Of a DNA stretch of 44,107 nt, positions 19,415-28,305 are shown piece by piece. A model generated the notes under the pieces. That model had not been told where the DNA came from and ran no database searches. It worked only from the letters and a program-made list of their open reading frames with translations. The first letter of the stretch is position 1. Every line of letters starts with the position of its first letter. This DNA comes from Desulfuromonas sp. (GTDB taxonomy: Bacteria; Desulfobacterota; Desulfuromonadia; Desulfuromonadales; BM501). A program made the translations under genes and the position numbers. The DNA lies in contig NZ_PKUB01000016.1 in NCBI RefSeq assembly GCF_002868845.1, positions 1 through 44,107 on the forward strand, read 5' to 3'.

Positions 19415-20329
19415 ATGTTGCCATTTTTACAGAGATATTCGACCTGGTTCTACCTCCTGCTGGCCGGCCTTCTCGGCATCTGCCTGGGGCACCTGGCCGC
19501 GACCGTCCTCGGCACCTATCTCACCCCTCCCCTGCTCTCGGGCGAGGAAACGGCCCAGGTCCGCACGGCGCCGGAGCGCAAGCCCGCCCTGGCGGAATAC
19601 GAAGTGGTCCTGCAGCGCAACATTTTCGACTCCACCGCCCGCCCAAACCGCACCCTGGCCACCGAGCAAAAGCCGAAACAAAAGGCGGCCAAACCGGCAC
19701 AGGCCCGCGTCGACCTGAAACTGGTCGGCACCGTGGCTGCGGGGGAAAATTCCCTGGCCCTGCTCATGGGTAACCGGGAGACGGCCTCCTACCGCCTGAG
19801 GGACAAGCTCCCCGGGGGAGGGAAGCTCGAAGAAATCACCCGCAGCCTGGTCAGGATAAAGAACAGCGACGGCACCGAGGAGACCCTTCACCTCTACGAG
19901 GAAGAGTCGCCGGAGGCCCCTGCGGCGACCGCCCGACCCGGCCGACCGGGCTCCTCCTCCAAGGCGGCCACGACCACGACCGGGGGCTACAAGATCATAC
20001 CGGCCGGCGAGAACCGCTGGATCATCCCCAAGGAAGAGGCCGAGAAGGCCCGCACCAACATCGGGGAACTTCTCAAGCAGGCCCGCATGGAGCCGAACAT
20101 CATCAACGGCCAGACCGAGGGATTCACTGTGCGCATGCTCCGGCCGCGCTACCTGCTTGCGGGGCTCGGCATCAAGAGGGGGGACATCCTCAAGCAGATC
20201 AACGGGGTGGAGCTGAACAGCCCCGAAAAGGCCCTGCAGATCTTCCAGCAGTTGCGTGAGGCCAAACACCTCAGCATCGGCCTGCAGCGCAGCGGCCAGA
20301 ACCTGAATTTCGAATACGATGTCCAATAG
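19415..20329 (+). CDS. gspC: Type II secretion system protein GspC
   Basis: Inner-membrane clamp protein that links the T2SS inner-membrane platform to the secretin and takes part in substrate selection. The 304-residue protein has one N-terminal membrane helix (WFYLLLAGLLGICLGHLAATVL, about 11-32), the homology-region domain (about 60-160, EVVLQRNIF...LKLVGTV...ASYRLRDKLPGGGKLEEI), a Pro/Thr-rich linker and a C-terminal PDZ domain (about 215-300, AGLGIKRGDILKQINGVELNSPE). The ATG at 19415 begins the expected short cytoplasmic tail; an in-frame ATG at 19346 would overlap the candidate promoter. It is the first gene of gspC-N and ends in TAG, whose AG lies inside the AGGAGG ribosome site of gspD. 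Confidence 0.9.
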   Translation: MLPFLQRYSTWFYLLLAGLLGICLGHLAATVLGTYLTPPLLSGEETAQVRTAPERKPALAEYEVVLQRNIFDSTARPNRTLATEQKPKQKAAKPAQARVDLKLVGTVAAGENSLALLMGNRETASYRLRDKLPGGGKLEEITRSLVRIKNSDGTEETLHLYEEESPEAPAATARPGRPGSSSKAATTTTGGYKIIPAGENRWIIPKEEAEKARTNIGELLKQARMEPNIINGQTEGFTVRMLRPRYLLAGLGIKRGDILKQINGVELNSPEKALQIFQQLREAKHLSIGLQRSGQNLNFEYDVQ

Positions 20330-20345
20330 GAGGTTTTCCCAGGTG

Positions 20346-22415
20346 ATGAGCATTAGGAAACTGAACATCATAGCCCTCGCCGCCCTGCTGATCATGGTCG
20401 TGGCGACGGGAGTCCTCGCCGAGACAAAGGGCTCCGCCAGGAAAGTCCCCGGCAGCGACAAGGTGACTCTCGACTTCAAGGATATCACCCTGCCCGACCT
20501 GATCCAGACGGTTTCGGAACTGACCGGGAAGAACTTCCTCTACGACGAGTCGGTCAAGGGCAAGGTCACCGTCATCTCCCCCGACGAGATGACCATGGAC
20601 GAGGCCTACCAGCTCTTCCTGACCGTGCTCAACGTCAAGGGCTACACGCTTATCCCCTCGGGCAAAGTGAACAAGATCATCCCGACACGCGAGGCCAAGG
20701 AAAACAACCTGCCCACCGTGATCGACGGCAGCGGGAAGAGGGCTTCGGAGCAGTTCGTGACCCGGCTGGTCCGCCTCAAGAACATCGAGGCCGACGTCAT
20801 GGCGAGCACGGTGCTGGCCCCCCTGATCCCCAAGACGAGCAACATCGTCGCCTACCCGCCGACCAATACGCTGATCATCACCGACAGCGGAACCAACATC
20901 GAGCGCCTGGTCAGGATCGTCCGCGAACTCGACGAGCCGAGCTCCCTCGACCTCCTGGAGGTCATCCCCCTTCAACACGCCTCCGCCGAAGAGGTGGCCA
21001 AGATCGCCAGCCAGGTTATCAGCCAGGGAGCCACCACCGCCAAGAGCTCGCGGAGTACCCGGGCCAAGAACGTCAAGACCGCCGGCGAGAAGGAGGTCAG
21101 CAAGGTCATCCCCTTCTCCCGGACCAACGTCCTGATAGTCATCGGCAACTCCGACGACATCGCCGCGGTCAAGGACCTGGTCGCGGAACTCGACCAGCAG
21201 CCGACCCGGGAGCGCTCCAACATCAACGTCTACTACCTGGAGAACGCCGACGCCGAATCCCTCGCCAAGACCCTCAACGAGATCCTGACCGGCATCCGCA
21301 CCCAGGCCAAATCGACCCGCACGGCCCAGCCCAACCAGGCCGCCGCTCTGACCACCGAGGCGCTCAGCATCACCGCCGACAAGCCGACCAACTCCCTGAT
21401 CATCAACTCCAACACGGAGGACTACGAGGTCATCAAGGGCATCGTCAGGCAGCTCGACATCAAGCGCAAACAGGTCTTCGTCGAGGCCCTGATCCTGGAA
21501 CTGTCCATGGACGCCACCAAGAGACTCGGCGCCTCCCTGCAGGGGGCGGTGGCCACATCCTCGGACAGCGTGGTCTTCGGCAGCAGCAACCTCAACAGCG
21601 GGGCGACGGGCCTGGGCAGCCTCGCGCCGACCGGAGACGCCGGATTCCCCTCCCTGCTGACCCAGACCATCGACGGCATCCTTCTGGGCGGCCTGTTCAG
21701 CCCCATCACCACCACCCTGAACGGCGAGGAAATCACCATTCCGGCCCTGTCGGCCCTTATCGACATTTCCAAGACCGACACCGACGTCAACATCCTCTCC
21801 GCCCCGCGCCTGCTGACCTCGGACAACGAGGAGGCGGAGATCGTCGTCGGGCAGAACGTACCGATCATCACCGAGCGCCTGACCGACACGACCAACGTCG
21901 GCGCCCAGAGCGTCTCGGTGGAGCGCAAGGACGTCGCCCTGACCCTGCGCTTCACCCCCCAGGTCACCGAGGGGGACCTGGTGCGGCTCAACATCTACCA
22001 GGAGATCACCAACCTCGCCCAGTCCAGCGTCGGGGACGTGGACGAGGTCGGACCGACCTTCACCAAACGCCTGCTGCGCAACACGGTCCTTGCCGAGAAC
22101 GGCAAGACGGTTGTTCTCGGCGGGCTCATCGACACCAACATCCAGGAGACGATCACCAAGACGCCTCTGCTCGGGGACATCCCCTTCCTGGGCTGGCTCT
22201 TCAAGCGCAAGCTCAAGCAGGAGACAAAGACCAACCTGCTGATCTTCATCACCCCGACCATCATTCGAAACCCCGAGGATCTGACCGAGATCACCCTGCG
22301 CAGCAAGAACGTGATGAGCCAGATGCAGGTCGACAAGGTGCGCTCGTCCCTTCCCGCGGCGGCCCTGCCCGCCGGCACATGGTCGGGATACCGATCGGTC
22401 GATGGGGGGCAATAA
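20346..22415 (+). CDS. gspD: Type II secretion system secretin GspD
   Basis: Outer-membrane channel of the T2SS, a multimeric secretin. The 689-residue precursor has a signal peptide (IRKLNIIALAALLIMVVATGVLA), the N0 domain (about 40-110, VTLDFKDITLPDLIQTVSELTGKNFLYD), repeated N1-N3 domains (IIPLQHASAEEVAKIAS, NVYYLENADAESLAKTLNEIL), and the secretin core with VGQNVPIITERLTDTTNVGAQSVSVERKDV and PLLGDIPFLGWLFK. AGGAGG at 20328-20333 could serve the GTG at 20343 or the ATG at 20346, which differ by one residue. The gene follows gspC directly and precedes gspE by 4 nt. A long acidic or S-domain tail is not evident. Confidence 0.96.
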   Translation: MSIRKLNIIALAALLIMVVATGVLAETKGSARKVPGSDKVTLDFKDITLPDLIQTVSELTGKNFLYDESVKGKVTVISPDEMTMDEAYQLFLTVLNVKGYTLIPSGKVNKIIPTREAKENNLPTVIDGSGKRASEQFVTRLVRLKNIEADVMASTVLAPLIPKTSNIVAYPPTNTLIITDSGTNIERLVRIVRELDEPSSLDLLEVIPLQHASAEEVAKIASQVISQGATTAKSSRSTRAKNVKTAGEKEVSKVIPFSRTNVLIVIGNSDDIAAVKDLVAELDQQPTRERSNINVYYLENADAESLAKTLNEILTGIRTQAKSTRTAQPNQAAALTTEALSITADKPTNSLIINSNTEDYEVIKGIVRQLDIKRKQVFVEALILELSMDATKRLGASLQGAVATSSDSVVFGSSNLNSGATGLGSLAPTGDAGFPSLLTQTIDGILLGGLFSPITTTLNGEEITIPALSALIDISKTDTDVNILSAPRLLTSDNEEAEIVVGQNVPIITERLTDTTNVGAQSVSVERKDVALTLRFTPQVTEGDLVRLNIYQEITNLAQSSVGDVDEVGPTFTKRLLRNTVLAENGKTVVLGGLIDTNIQETITKTPLLGDIPFLGWLFKRKLKQETKTNLLIFITPTIIRNPEDLTEITLRSKNVMSQMQVDKVRSSLPAAALPAGTWSGYRSVDGGQ

Positions 22416-22419
22416 CCCC

Positions 22420-24120
22420 ATGACGCGCTGGAGGCTTCTGGGCGAGATTCTGCAAGAGCAGTGCGGGATCGGCCGGGATACCATCGAAAACGCCCTCGAG
22501 GCTCAACGGGAGAAGAGCCAACGGCTGGGCGAGATCCTGATGGGGATGAAGGCCCTTTCGGCCGCAGACCTCGCCCGGGCCCTCGCCGTACAGCAGGACC
22601 TGCCCTTCCTCGAGACCATCCCCGCCGATGCAGTCAACAGCGAACTGCTGGACCTCGTGCCGATCGGCTTCGCCAAGGAATACCGCATCCTCCCCCTGGA
22701 GCGCCGGGACGGCGCGATACGGGTGGCGATGGCCGACCCTCTCGACGGCCGCCCCCTCAACGACCTGGCCGCCCTCACCAAGGCGCCGTTGGAGGTCGCG
22801 GTGGCGCCGCCCGAGGAGATCCTGAGCGCCATCAACCGCGCCTTCGAGACCCGCGCCGGCGGAGCCCAGGAATTCGTGGAGGACATCTCCGGAGAGAGCG
22901 CCGGGGAGCTGGCCGGGGGGTTCGAACCCGAGGACCTGCTCGACGTCTCCGACGAAGCCCCGATCATCCGCTTCGTCAACAGCCTCATCCCCCAGGCCTA
23001 CAAGCAGCGCGCCAGCGACATACACATCGAGCCCTTCGAGTCCGAGTTCATCGCCCGCTACCGCATCGACGGCATTCTTTACGAGGTGCTGCGCCCGCCC
23101 CACAAGGCCCAGGCGAGCATCACCTCGCGCATCAAGATCATGGCCAACCTCAACATCGCCGAAAAGCGCCTGCCCCAGGATGGCCGGTTCAGCGTACGCA
23201 TCGCCGGCAAGGACGTGGACGTACGCGTCTCGACCCTGCCGACCGCCTTCGGCGAGCGGGTGGTCATGCGCCTGCTCGACAAATCCTCCAACGTCATCTC
23301 CCTGGAGGAGATCGGGATGGACCCCGACCTGCTCCAGCAGACCCTGGGAATGATCGGCAAGAGCCACGGCATCTTCCTGGTGACGGGCCCGACCGGATCG
23401 GGAAAAACCACCACCCTGTACGCGGCCCTCTCCCGGCTCAACAGCCGGGAGAAGAACATCATCACCGTCGAGGACCCCATCGAGTACCAGCTGGCCGGAG
23501 TCGGCCAGATCCAGGTCAACCCCAAGATCGACCTGACCTTCGCCGCCGGCCTGCGCTCGATCCTTCGCCAGGACCCGGACATCATCATGGTCGGCGAGAT
23601 CCGCGACGGCGAGACGGCGGAGATCGCAGTGCAGTCCGCCCTCACCGGCCACATGGTCTTCTCCACGTTGCACACCAACGACGCCGCCAGCGCCCTGACC
23701 CGCCTGGTGGAGATGGGTATCGAACCGTTCCTGGCCGCCTCCTCCATCGTCGGCATCATGGCCCAGCGCCTGGTGCGCAAGATCTGCCCCGCCTGCAAGG
23801 AAGCCTATCGCCCCACCGCCGAGATGATGCGGGAGATGGGCCTGGAGAAGGCTGTTCCCGGCGAAGCCACATTCTACCGCGGCAAAGGCTGCGCCCAGTG
23901 CATGGACATCGGCTACCGCGGCCGGGCCGGGATCTACGAACTGCTTCCCGTGGACGAGCAGGTCCGCGACCTGCTGCTGCAGAACAAGGATTCGGCCAGC
24001 ATCAAGGCCGCGGCGACCAAGAAGTGGATGAAGACCCTGCGCGACGCCGGCCTGGCCAAGGCGCTTGCCGGCGAGACGACCATCGAGGAGGTTCTTCGCG
24101 TGACCCAGGAGGAGATCTAG
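22420..24120 (+). CDS. gspE: Type II secretion ATPase GspE
   Basis: Cytoplasmic hexameric ATPase that powers pseudopilus assembly. The 566-residue protein has the N1/N2 domains (LGEILQEQCGIGRDTIENAL; LAVQQDLPFLE), Walker A GPTGSGKTTT (about residue 322), an Asp box (ITVEDPIEYQL), Walker B (ILRQDPDIIMVGEIRD), a His box (ALTGHMVFSTLHTNDA) and the tetracysteine zinc motif typical of GspE/PilB (CPAC...CAQC). The ATG at 22420 (MTRWRLLGE) was preferred; an in-frame ATG at 22402 would overlap gspD by 14 nt and lacks a ribosome site, while a G-rich run at 22404-22409 serves 22420. It ends in TAG one base before the gspF GTG. Confidence 0.97.
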   Translation: MTRWRLLGEILQEQCGIGRDTIENALEAQREKSQRLGEILMGMKALSAADLARALAVQQDLPFLETIPADAVNSELLDLVPIGFAKEYRILPLERRDGAIRVAMADPLDGRPLNDLAALTKAPLEVAVAPPEEILSAINRAFETRAGGAQEFVEDISGESAGELAGGFEPEDLLDVSDEAPIIRFVNSLIPQAYKQRASDIHIEPFESEFIARYRIDGILYEVLRPPHKAQASITSRIKIMANLNIAEKRLPQDGRFSVRIAGKDVDVRVSTLPTAFGERVVMRLLDKSSNVISLEEIGMDPDLLQQTLGMIGKSHGIFLVTGPTGSGKTTTLYAALSRLNSREKNIITVEDPIEYQLAGVGQIQVNPKIDLTFAAGLRSILRQDPDIIMVGEIRDGETAEIAVQSALTGHMVFSTLHTNDAASALTRLVEMGIEPFLAASSIVGIMAQRLVRKICPACKEAYRPTAEMMREMGLEKAVPGEATFYRGKGCAQCMDIGYRGRAGIYELLPVDEQVRDLLLQNKDSASIKAAATKKWMKTLRDAGLAKALAGETTIEEVLRVTQEEI

Positions 24121-24121
24121 G

Positions 24122-25342
24122 GTGGCCCTCTTCGAATATTCCGGCCTCAACGCCGGCGGCAAAAAGGTCTCGGGAGTCGTCGAGGCGACGGGCAAACGCG
24201 CGGTCCTTCAAAAGCTGCGCGGCCAGGGGATCTACCCGACCGAACTGCGGGAGCAGAACGCCGCGGCGGCCGGCAAGCCCTCCCTGTCGGGCCTGAGCCT
24301 CACCAGGAAGGTGCCGACCGCCGAACTCGCCGCCGCCACCCGCCAGCTCTCCACCCTGCTCGGGGCGGGCCTTCCCCTTGACGAGGCGCTGGCCACGGTC
24401 GGCGGGCAACTCGAGAACGCCGCCCTCGCCCACGCCATCGGCCAGGTCCGCGAGGACGTGGTCCAGGGCGAGTCGTTCAACGCCGCACTCGCCAAGTTCC
24501 CCCGCATCTTCGCCCCCCTGTATGTGAACATGGTCCAGGTCGGCGAGAACAGCGGGACTCTCGACCAGGTCCTGCAGCGACTGGCCGACTTCCAGGAGGA
24601 GCAGGCGCGGATGAAGAGCCGCATCCGGGCCGCCACCGCCTACCCGATCCTAATGGCGGTGGTCGGGGTCGGAGTCCTCTTCTTCATGTTCGCCTTCGTC
24701 GTCCCCAAAGTGACGCGCATGCTGGAAGACCTCGGCCAGGCCCTGCCCCTGCCAACCCGGCTGCTGATCGGCGCCAGCGATCTGCTCATGTCCACCTGGT
24801 GGGTGCTGGTCCTGCTCCTGGCGGCCGCGGCGATCGCCACGCTCCGCTACGTGCGCACCGAGCGGGGCCGGGAGAAGCTCGACCGGCTGGCCCTGCGCCT
24901 TCCCCTGTTCGGCAAGCTCAACCTGCTGATCGCCACCTCGCGCTTCGCCCGCACACTCGGGACCCTGCTCCAGAGCGGGGTGCCCCTGCTCGGGGCCTTG
25001 GACATCGCCAAGAACCTGCTCCAGAACCGGGTGCTGTTCAACGCCATCGAGGAGACGGCGGTCTGCGTCCGCGAGGGCGAGGGGCTGGCCGCTCCGCTCA
25101 AGCGCTCGGGGGTCTTCCCTCCGATGGTGGCCCAGATGGCCGCGGTAGGAGAGAAGAGCGGGGAGATGGAGCAGATGCTGTTCCGGGTCGCCGAGTCGTA
25201 CGAGCACCAGGTCGATCTCTCGATCACCGCCATGCTCTCGCTGCTCGAACCCCTGATGATCCTGCTCATGGGCAGCGTCGTCGGCTTCATCGTGATGGCG
25301 ATCCTTCTGCCGATCTTCCAGGCCAGCCAGGGGATGGGGTAA
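24122..25342 (+). CDS. gspF: Type II secretion inner-membrane platform protein GspF
   Basis: Polytopic platform protein around which the pseudopilus is assembled. The 406-residue protein has two repeats of the T2SSF domain (about 70-190 and 273-395) and three hydrophobic helices (YPILMAVVGVGVLFFMFAFVV, WWVLVLLLAAAAIATL, LLEPLMILLMGSVVGFIVMAI). The N-terminus (MALFEYSGLNAGGKKVSGVVEA) is typical. It starts with GTG at 24122, next to the gspE stop, with GAGGAG about 10 bases upstream, so it is translationally coupled. Confidence 0.96.
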   Translation: MALFEYSGLNAGGKKVSGVVEATGKRAVLQKLRGQGIYPTELREQNAAAAGKPSLSGLSLTRKVPTAELAAATRQLSTLLGAGLPLDEALATVGGQLENAALAHAIGQVREDVVQGESFNAALAKFPRIFAPLYVNMVQVGENSGTLDQVLQRLADFQEEQARMKSRIRAATAYPILMAVVGVGVLFFMFAFVVPKVTRMLEDLGQALPLPTRLLIGASDLLMSTWWVLVLLLAAAAIATLRYVRTERGREKLDRLALRLPLFGKLNLLIATSRFARTLGTLLQSGVPLLGALDIAKNLLQNRVLFNAIEETAVCVREGEGLAAPLKRSGVFPPMVAQMAAVGEKSGEMEQMLFRVAESYEHQVDLSITAMLSLLEPLMILLMGSVVGFIVMAILLPIFQASQGMG

Positions 25343-25402
25343 CTGCAGCTGACAGCTGGTTTCAATTCTAAGACACATCGAGATAGCAAGGAGCGAAGAA
25401 GA

Positions 25403-25843
25403 ATGAAAAAATCGGTACTGAGCAATTCCCGCGGCTTCACCCTGATCGAGATCATGGTTGTGGTGGTCATCCTCGGCATTCTCGCCGGGATCGTCGTCCC
25501 CCGGTTGCTGGACCGCCCGGAGGAGGCCCGCCGCACAAAGGCCGCGGTGCAGATCAAGAGCCTCGAGGAGGCCCTGGGGCTCTACAAGCTCGACAACGGC
25601 TCCTACCCTTCCACGGAACAGGGCCTTCAGGCGCTGGCCAGCAAGCCGACCGTCGGCCGCATCCCGGCCAAGTACCGGGACGGGGGCTACCTGAAGAAGG
25701 TCCCCCTCGACCCCTGGAGCAGCGAGTACGTCTTCCTTTCGCCGGGCATCCACGGGGATTTCGACATCATCTCCTACGGCGCCGACGGCGAGCAGGGAGG
25801 CGAGGGAAAGAATGCCGACATTGAAAGCTGGAACCTGGAATAG
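25403..25843 (+). CDS. gspG: Major pseudopilin GspG
   Basis: Main subunit of the T2SS pseudopilus. The 146-residue prepilin has the leader MKKSVLSNSRG, then FTLIEIMVVVVILGILAGIVVP with the canonical +1 Phe and +5 Glu. The C-terminal domain has the family calcium-site region (DPWSSEYVFLSPGIHGDFDIISYGADGEQGGEGKNADI). AAGGAG lies 10 bases before the ATG. The 60-nt gap after gspF, larger than elsewhere in the operon, contains a CAGCTG-A-CAGCTG repeat. It overlaps gspH by 32 nt and ends in TAG. Confidence 0.97.
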   Translation: MKKSVLSNSRGFTLIEIMVVVVILGILAGIVVPRLLDRPEEARRTKAAVQIKSLEEALGLYKLDNGSYPSTEQGLQALASKPTVGRIPAKYRDGGYLKKVPLDPWSSEYVFLSPGIHGDFDIISYGADGEQGGEGKNADIESWNLE

Positions 25844-26327
25844 GGCCGGCTTCACCCTGGTCGAACTGGCGCTGGTCGTCCTGCTGGTCAGCCTTTTTTC
25901 CATGCTGACCCTGCCGACCCTTACCGGCCTCGGCCAGAACGAGCTCTCCGGCTCTGCCCGCCGCATTGCAGGAACGGTCAAGTACCTGTTCAACGAGTCG
26001 GCCCTGGACCGCCTGGAGTACCGGCTGACCTACGACCTCGACCGTGACACCTTCGGCGCCAAGAAGCTCGAGAGCAACGGGGAGTTGGTCGCGGTCACCG
26101 GCACCGGCCGCCAGCAGCGGCTCAAGGGGGGCGTTCGATTCAAGGACGTCCAGGTGACGGGGAGAGGGAAATTCAGCACCGGGGAAGTTACCACCTCCAT
26201 CCACCCGGTGGGCTGGCTGGACGAGACGGTGGTCCACCTGGAAAACGACCGGGGCAAGGCCCTGACCCTGAGGATCAACCCGTTCACCGGGTCGACGGAG
26301 GTCCATGAAGGCTACCTCGAGTTCTAA
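25812..26327 (+). CDS. gspH: Minor pseudopilin GspH
   Basis: A 171-residue minor pseudopilin. The leader MPTLKAGTWNRAG is followed by FTLVELALVVLLVSLFSML, a standard prepilin cleavage site (Gly-Phe, +5 Glu). The remaining periplasmic domain is beta-rich. Assignment to GspH rests on its place between gspG and gspI and on its length. The start overlaps the end of gspG by 32 nt, with GGGAGGCGAGGG upstream. Confidence 0.85.
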   Translation: MPTLKAGTWNRAGFTLVELALVVLLVSLFSMLTLPTLTGLGQNELSGSARRIAGTVKYLFNESALDRLEYRLTYDLDRDTFGAKKLESNGELVAVTGTGRQQRLKGGVRFKDVQVTGRGKFSTGEVTTSIHPVGWLDETVVHLENDRGKALTLRINPFTGSTEVHEGYLEF

Positions 26328-26703
26328 GGCCGGCGGCTTCACTCTGCTCGAAGCCATGATCGCCCTGGCTATCATCAGCATCGCCCTGGTCACTCTCCTG
26401 GGGCTGGGCAACCGCTCTATCGGCGTCAACGCCCGCCTGCAGAAGATCACCCAGGCCACCCTCCTGGCCCAGGAGAAGATGACCGAGATCGAGTTCGAAG
26501 CCGAGCTGGGCCGTCTCGACTTTCTGGAAAAGGAGGACGGCTTCGAGGCCCCCTTCGACGGATACCGCTGGCGGACCCGATACGAGGGCACCCCCCTGAC
26601 GGACGTCAAGATGGTCACCGTGACCGTCCTGTGGGGGGAGGAGAAGAAAAACGAGGCGGTGGACCTCAATTCATTCCTCCTTTCCGGCCCGCCGGGCTCC
26701 TGA
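26305..26703 (+). CDS. gspI: Minor pseudopilin GspI
   Basis: A 132-residue minor pseudopilin of the pseudopilus tip. The leader MKATSSSKAGG is followed by FTLLEAMIALAIISIALVTLLGLGNRSI, with Glu at +5. A segment like ITQATLLAQEKMTEIEFE is typical of GspI. It overlaps gspH by 23 nt and precedes gspJ by 7 nt. Confidence 0.88.
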   Translation: MKATSSSKAGGFTLLEAMIALAIISIALVTLLGLGNRSIGVNARLQKITQATLLAQEKMTEIEFEAELGRLDFLEKEDGFEAPFDGYRWRTRYEGTPLTDVKMVTVTVLWGEEKKNEAVDLNSFLLSGPPGS

Positions 26704-26710
26704 GGACTCG

Positions 26711-27358
26711 ATGCCGGACCGCAATTTCGCACCCGCTTCGGCCACGGCACGAAGCGAAAAGGGTTTTACCCTGCTGGAGGTCATGCTCGCGGTGACCATC
26801 ACCACCGTCGTGCTGCTGACCATCTACGGGGTCTTCACCTCGGTGAGCCGGGCCAAGGACCGCATGGAGTCCGAGGGCGAGGGCTACCACCAGGCCAGGG
26901 TCCTGTTCGACCGCATCGGCCGGGAAATCCGGGGCACATTCTACAACAATCGCGACCCCCGGACCCGCTTCGAGGGCGGGGTGGACGCGGACGGCGACCC
27001 CTTTCTGATCCTCTCCACCACCGCGGTCAGCCCGCAGAGCGGGCCGGGTGCCGGCATCGTTGTCGTGCGCTATCGCCTTGAAGGGGATCCCGGGCGGGAC
27101 GAGGGCAAAAAGGTCCTGCTGCGCAGCGAATACCCCCTGTTCGATACCGACGGCGAGGACCGGCCGACCTACCGCCTGGCGACGGGCATCACCGGGATGA
27201 GGGTGCGCTTCTACCGCAACGACGTATGGTACGAGGAGTGGGACGCCGAGGAGGAGAGGCTCCCGCAGATGATGGAGGTCCTGCTCGAACTGGCTGCCGG
27301 AGAGCAGAGCGTCCCCTTTCGCTCGACCTTCGAAGTGCCGGCGATCGGGGTGCAGTGA
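26711..27358 (+). CDS. gspJ: Minor pseudopilin GspJ
   Basis: A 215-residue minor pseudopilin. It has a longer leader (MPDRNFAPASATARSEKG) than its neighbours, then FTLLEVMLAVTITTVVLLTIYG with +5 Glu. The family-typical stretch HQARVLFDRIGREIRGTFYNN follows, then a beta-rich domain. Its TGA shares one base with the gspK ATG. GspJ joins GspI and GspK at the pseudopilus tip. Confidence 0.9.
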   Translation: MPDRNFAPASATARSEKGFTLLEVMLAVTITTVVLLTIYGVFTSVSRAKDRMESEGEGYHQARVLFDRIGREIRGTFYNNRDPRTRFEGGVDADGDPFLILSTTAVSPQSGPGAGIVVVRYRLEGDPGRDEGKKVLLRSEYPLFDTDGEDRPTYRLATGITGMRVRFYRNDVWYEEWDAEEERLPQMMEVLLELAAGEQSVPFRSTFEVPAIGVQ

Positions 27359-28299
27359 TGAAAGCTCTGCGCAATGAAGAAGGCACGGTTTTGCTGCTGG
27401 TCCTCGTGGTGGTGGCCCTGCTGACATCCCTGCTGACCGAGTTCGCCTTCTCCACCCTGGTGGACCTGCGGCTCACCGAAACCTTTCGGGACAGCACCAA
27501 GGCCTACTACCTCGCCAAGGGGGGGGTGCGGGCCGGGCGCATCATCCTCCAGAACGACCGCAACGGCTACGACGCCCGCAACGACCCGGAGGAGCTGTGG
27601 AGCCAGGGAATGGGCACCTTCCCGGTGGGCGGCGGCTCGGTCTCGGTCACCATCGAGGACCTCGGGGGCCGGCTGGACCTCAACCGCCTCGTGCTGAGCG
27701 ACGGGATCAACCCCAACCCCGCCGCCATCGACCGCCTGCTGCGCCTTTTCGAGATCCTGGAAATCGAGGAGGGAGAGGATCTGACCGCGGCCCTCATCGA
27801 CTGGATCGACGAGGACGAAGAGATCTACGACCTGCGCGGCTACGGCGCCGAGGACGAACACTATTTGCGCCTCGACCCGCCATACCCGACCAAGAACGGC
27901 AGTCTGAGCACCCTCGGCGAACTCGCCAGGGTGCGGGGCTTCACCCCGGAGGTCATCGGCCTGGTCACGCCGCACATCACGGTCTACGGCGGGGAGAAGA
28001 TCAACGTCAACACCGCCAGCGCCCAGGTGCTGATGTCCCTGTCGGAAGACCCGCTCATCGACGAGGCGGCGGCCGAGGCCATTATCGAACTCCGCGAATC
28101 GAAACCTTTCCGGAGCAGCCAGGACCTGAAGGGGCTGAACAGCCTGCCGGGGCTTGAAAACCTGCTTCGGGACCCCTTCACGGTGAAGAGCGACACCTAC
28201 CGGATCACGACGGAGGCCTGGGTAAACGACGGCAGCCGGGAGGTGGACGCGATCGTCACCAAGGACGGCGACAAACTCCTCTTTGTGAAAGTGAACTGA
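27358..28299 (+). CDS. gspK: Minor pseudopilin GspK
   Basis: A 313-residue tip pseudopilin, the largest minor subunit. The N-terminus MKALRNEEG-TVLLLVLVVVALLTSLL lacks the +5 Glu, as is normal for GspK. The family pattern follows: YYLAKGGVRAGRIIL, DLGGRLDLNRL, LIDWIDEDEE and KINVNTASAQVLMSL, with a helix-hairpin-helix-like alpha domain. The ATG at 27358 overlaps the gspJ stop; the frame is open upstream but only inside gspJ. gspL follows after 6 nt. Confidence 0.93.
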   Translation: MKALRNEEGTVLLLVLVVVALLTSLLTEFAFSTLVDLRLTETFRDSTKAYYLAKGGVRAGRIILQNDRNGYDARNDPEELWSQGMGTFPVGGGSVSVTIEDLGGRLDLNRLVLSDGINPNPAAIDRLLRLFEILEIEEGEDLTAALIDWIDEDEEIYDLRGYGAEDEHYLRLDPPYPTKNGSLSTLGELARVRGFTPEVIGLVTPHITVYGGEKINVNTASAQVLMSLSEDPLIDEAAAEAIIELRESKPFRSSQDLKGLNSLPGLENLLRDPFTVKSDTYRITTEAWVNDGSREVDAIVTKDGDKLLFVKVN

Positions 28300-28305
28300 C
28301 CAGTC

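Noticed and set aside
20271-24195. Two long minus-strand frames (737 and 634 codons) opposite gspD and gspE
   Set aside because: Both are antisense to well-recognised T2SS genes and show shadow-type Gly/Asp/Val/Leu composition.
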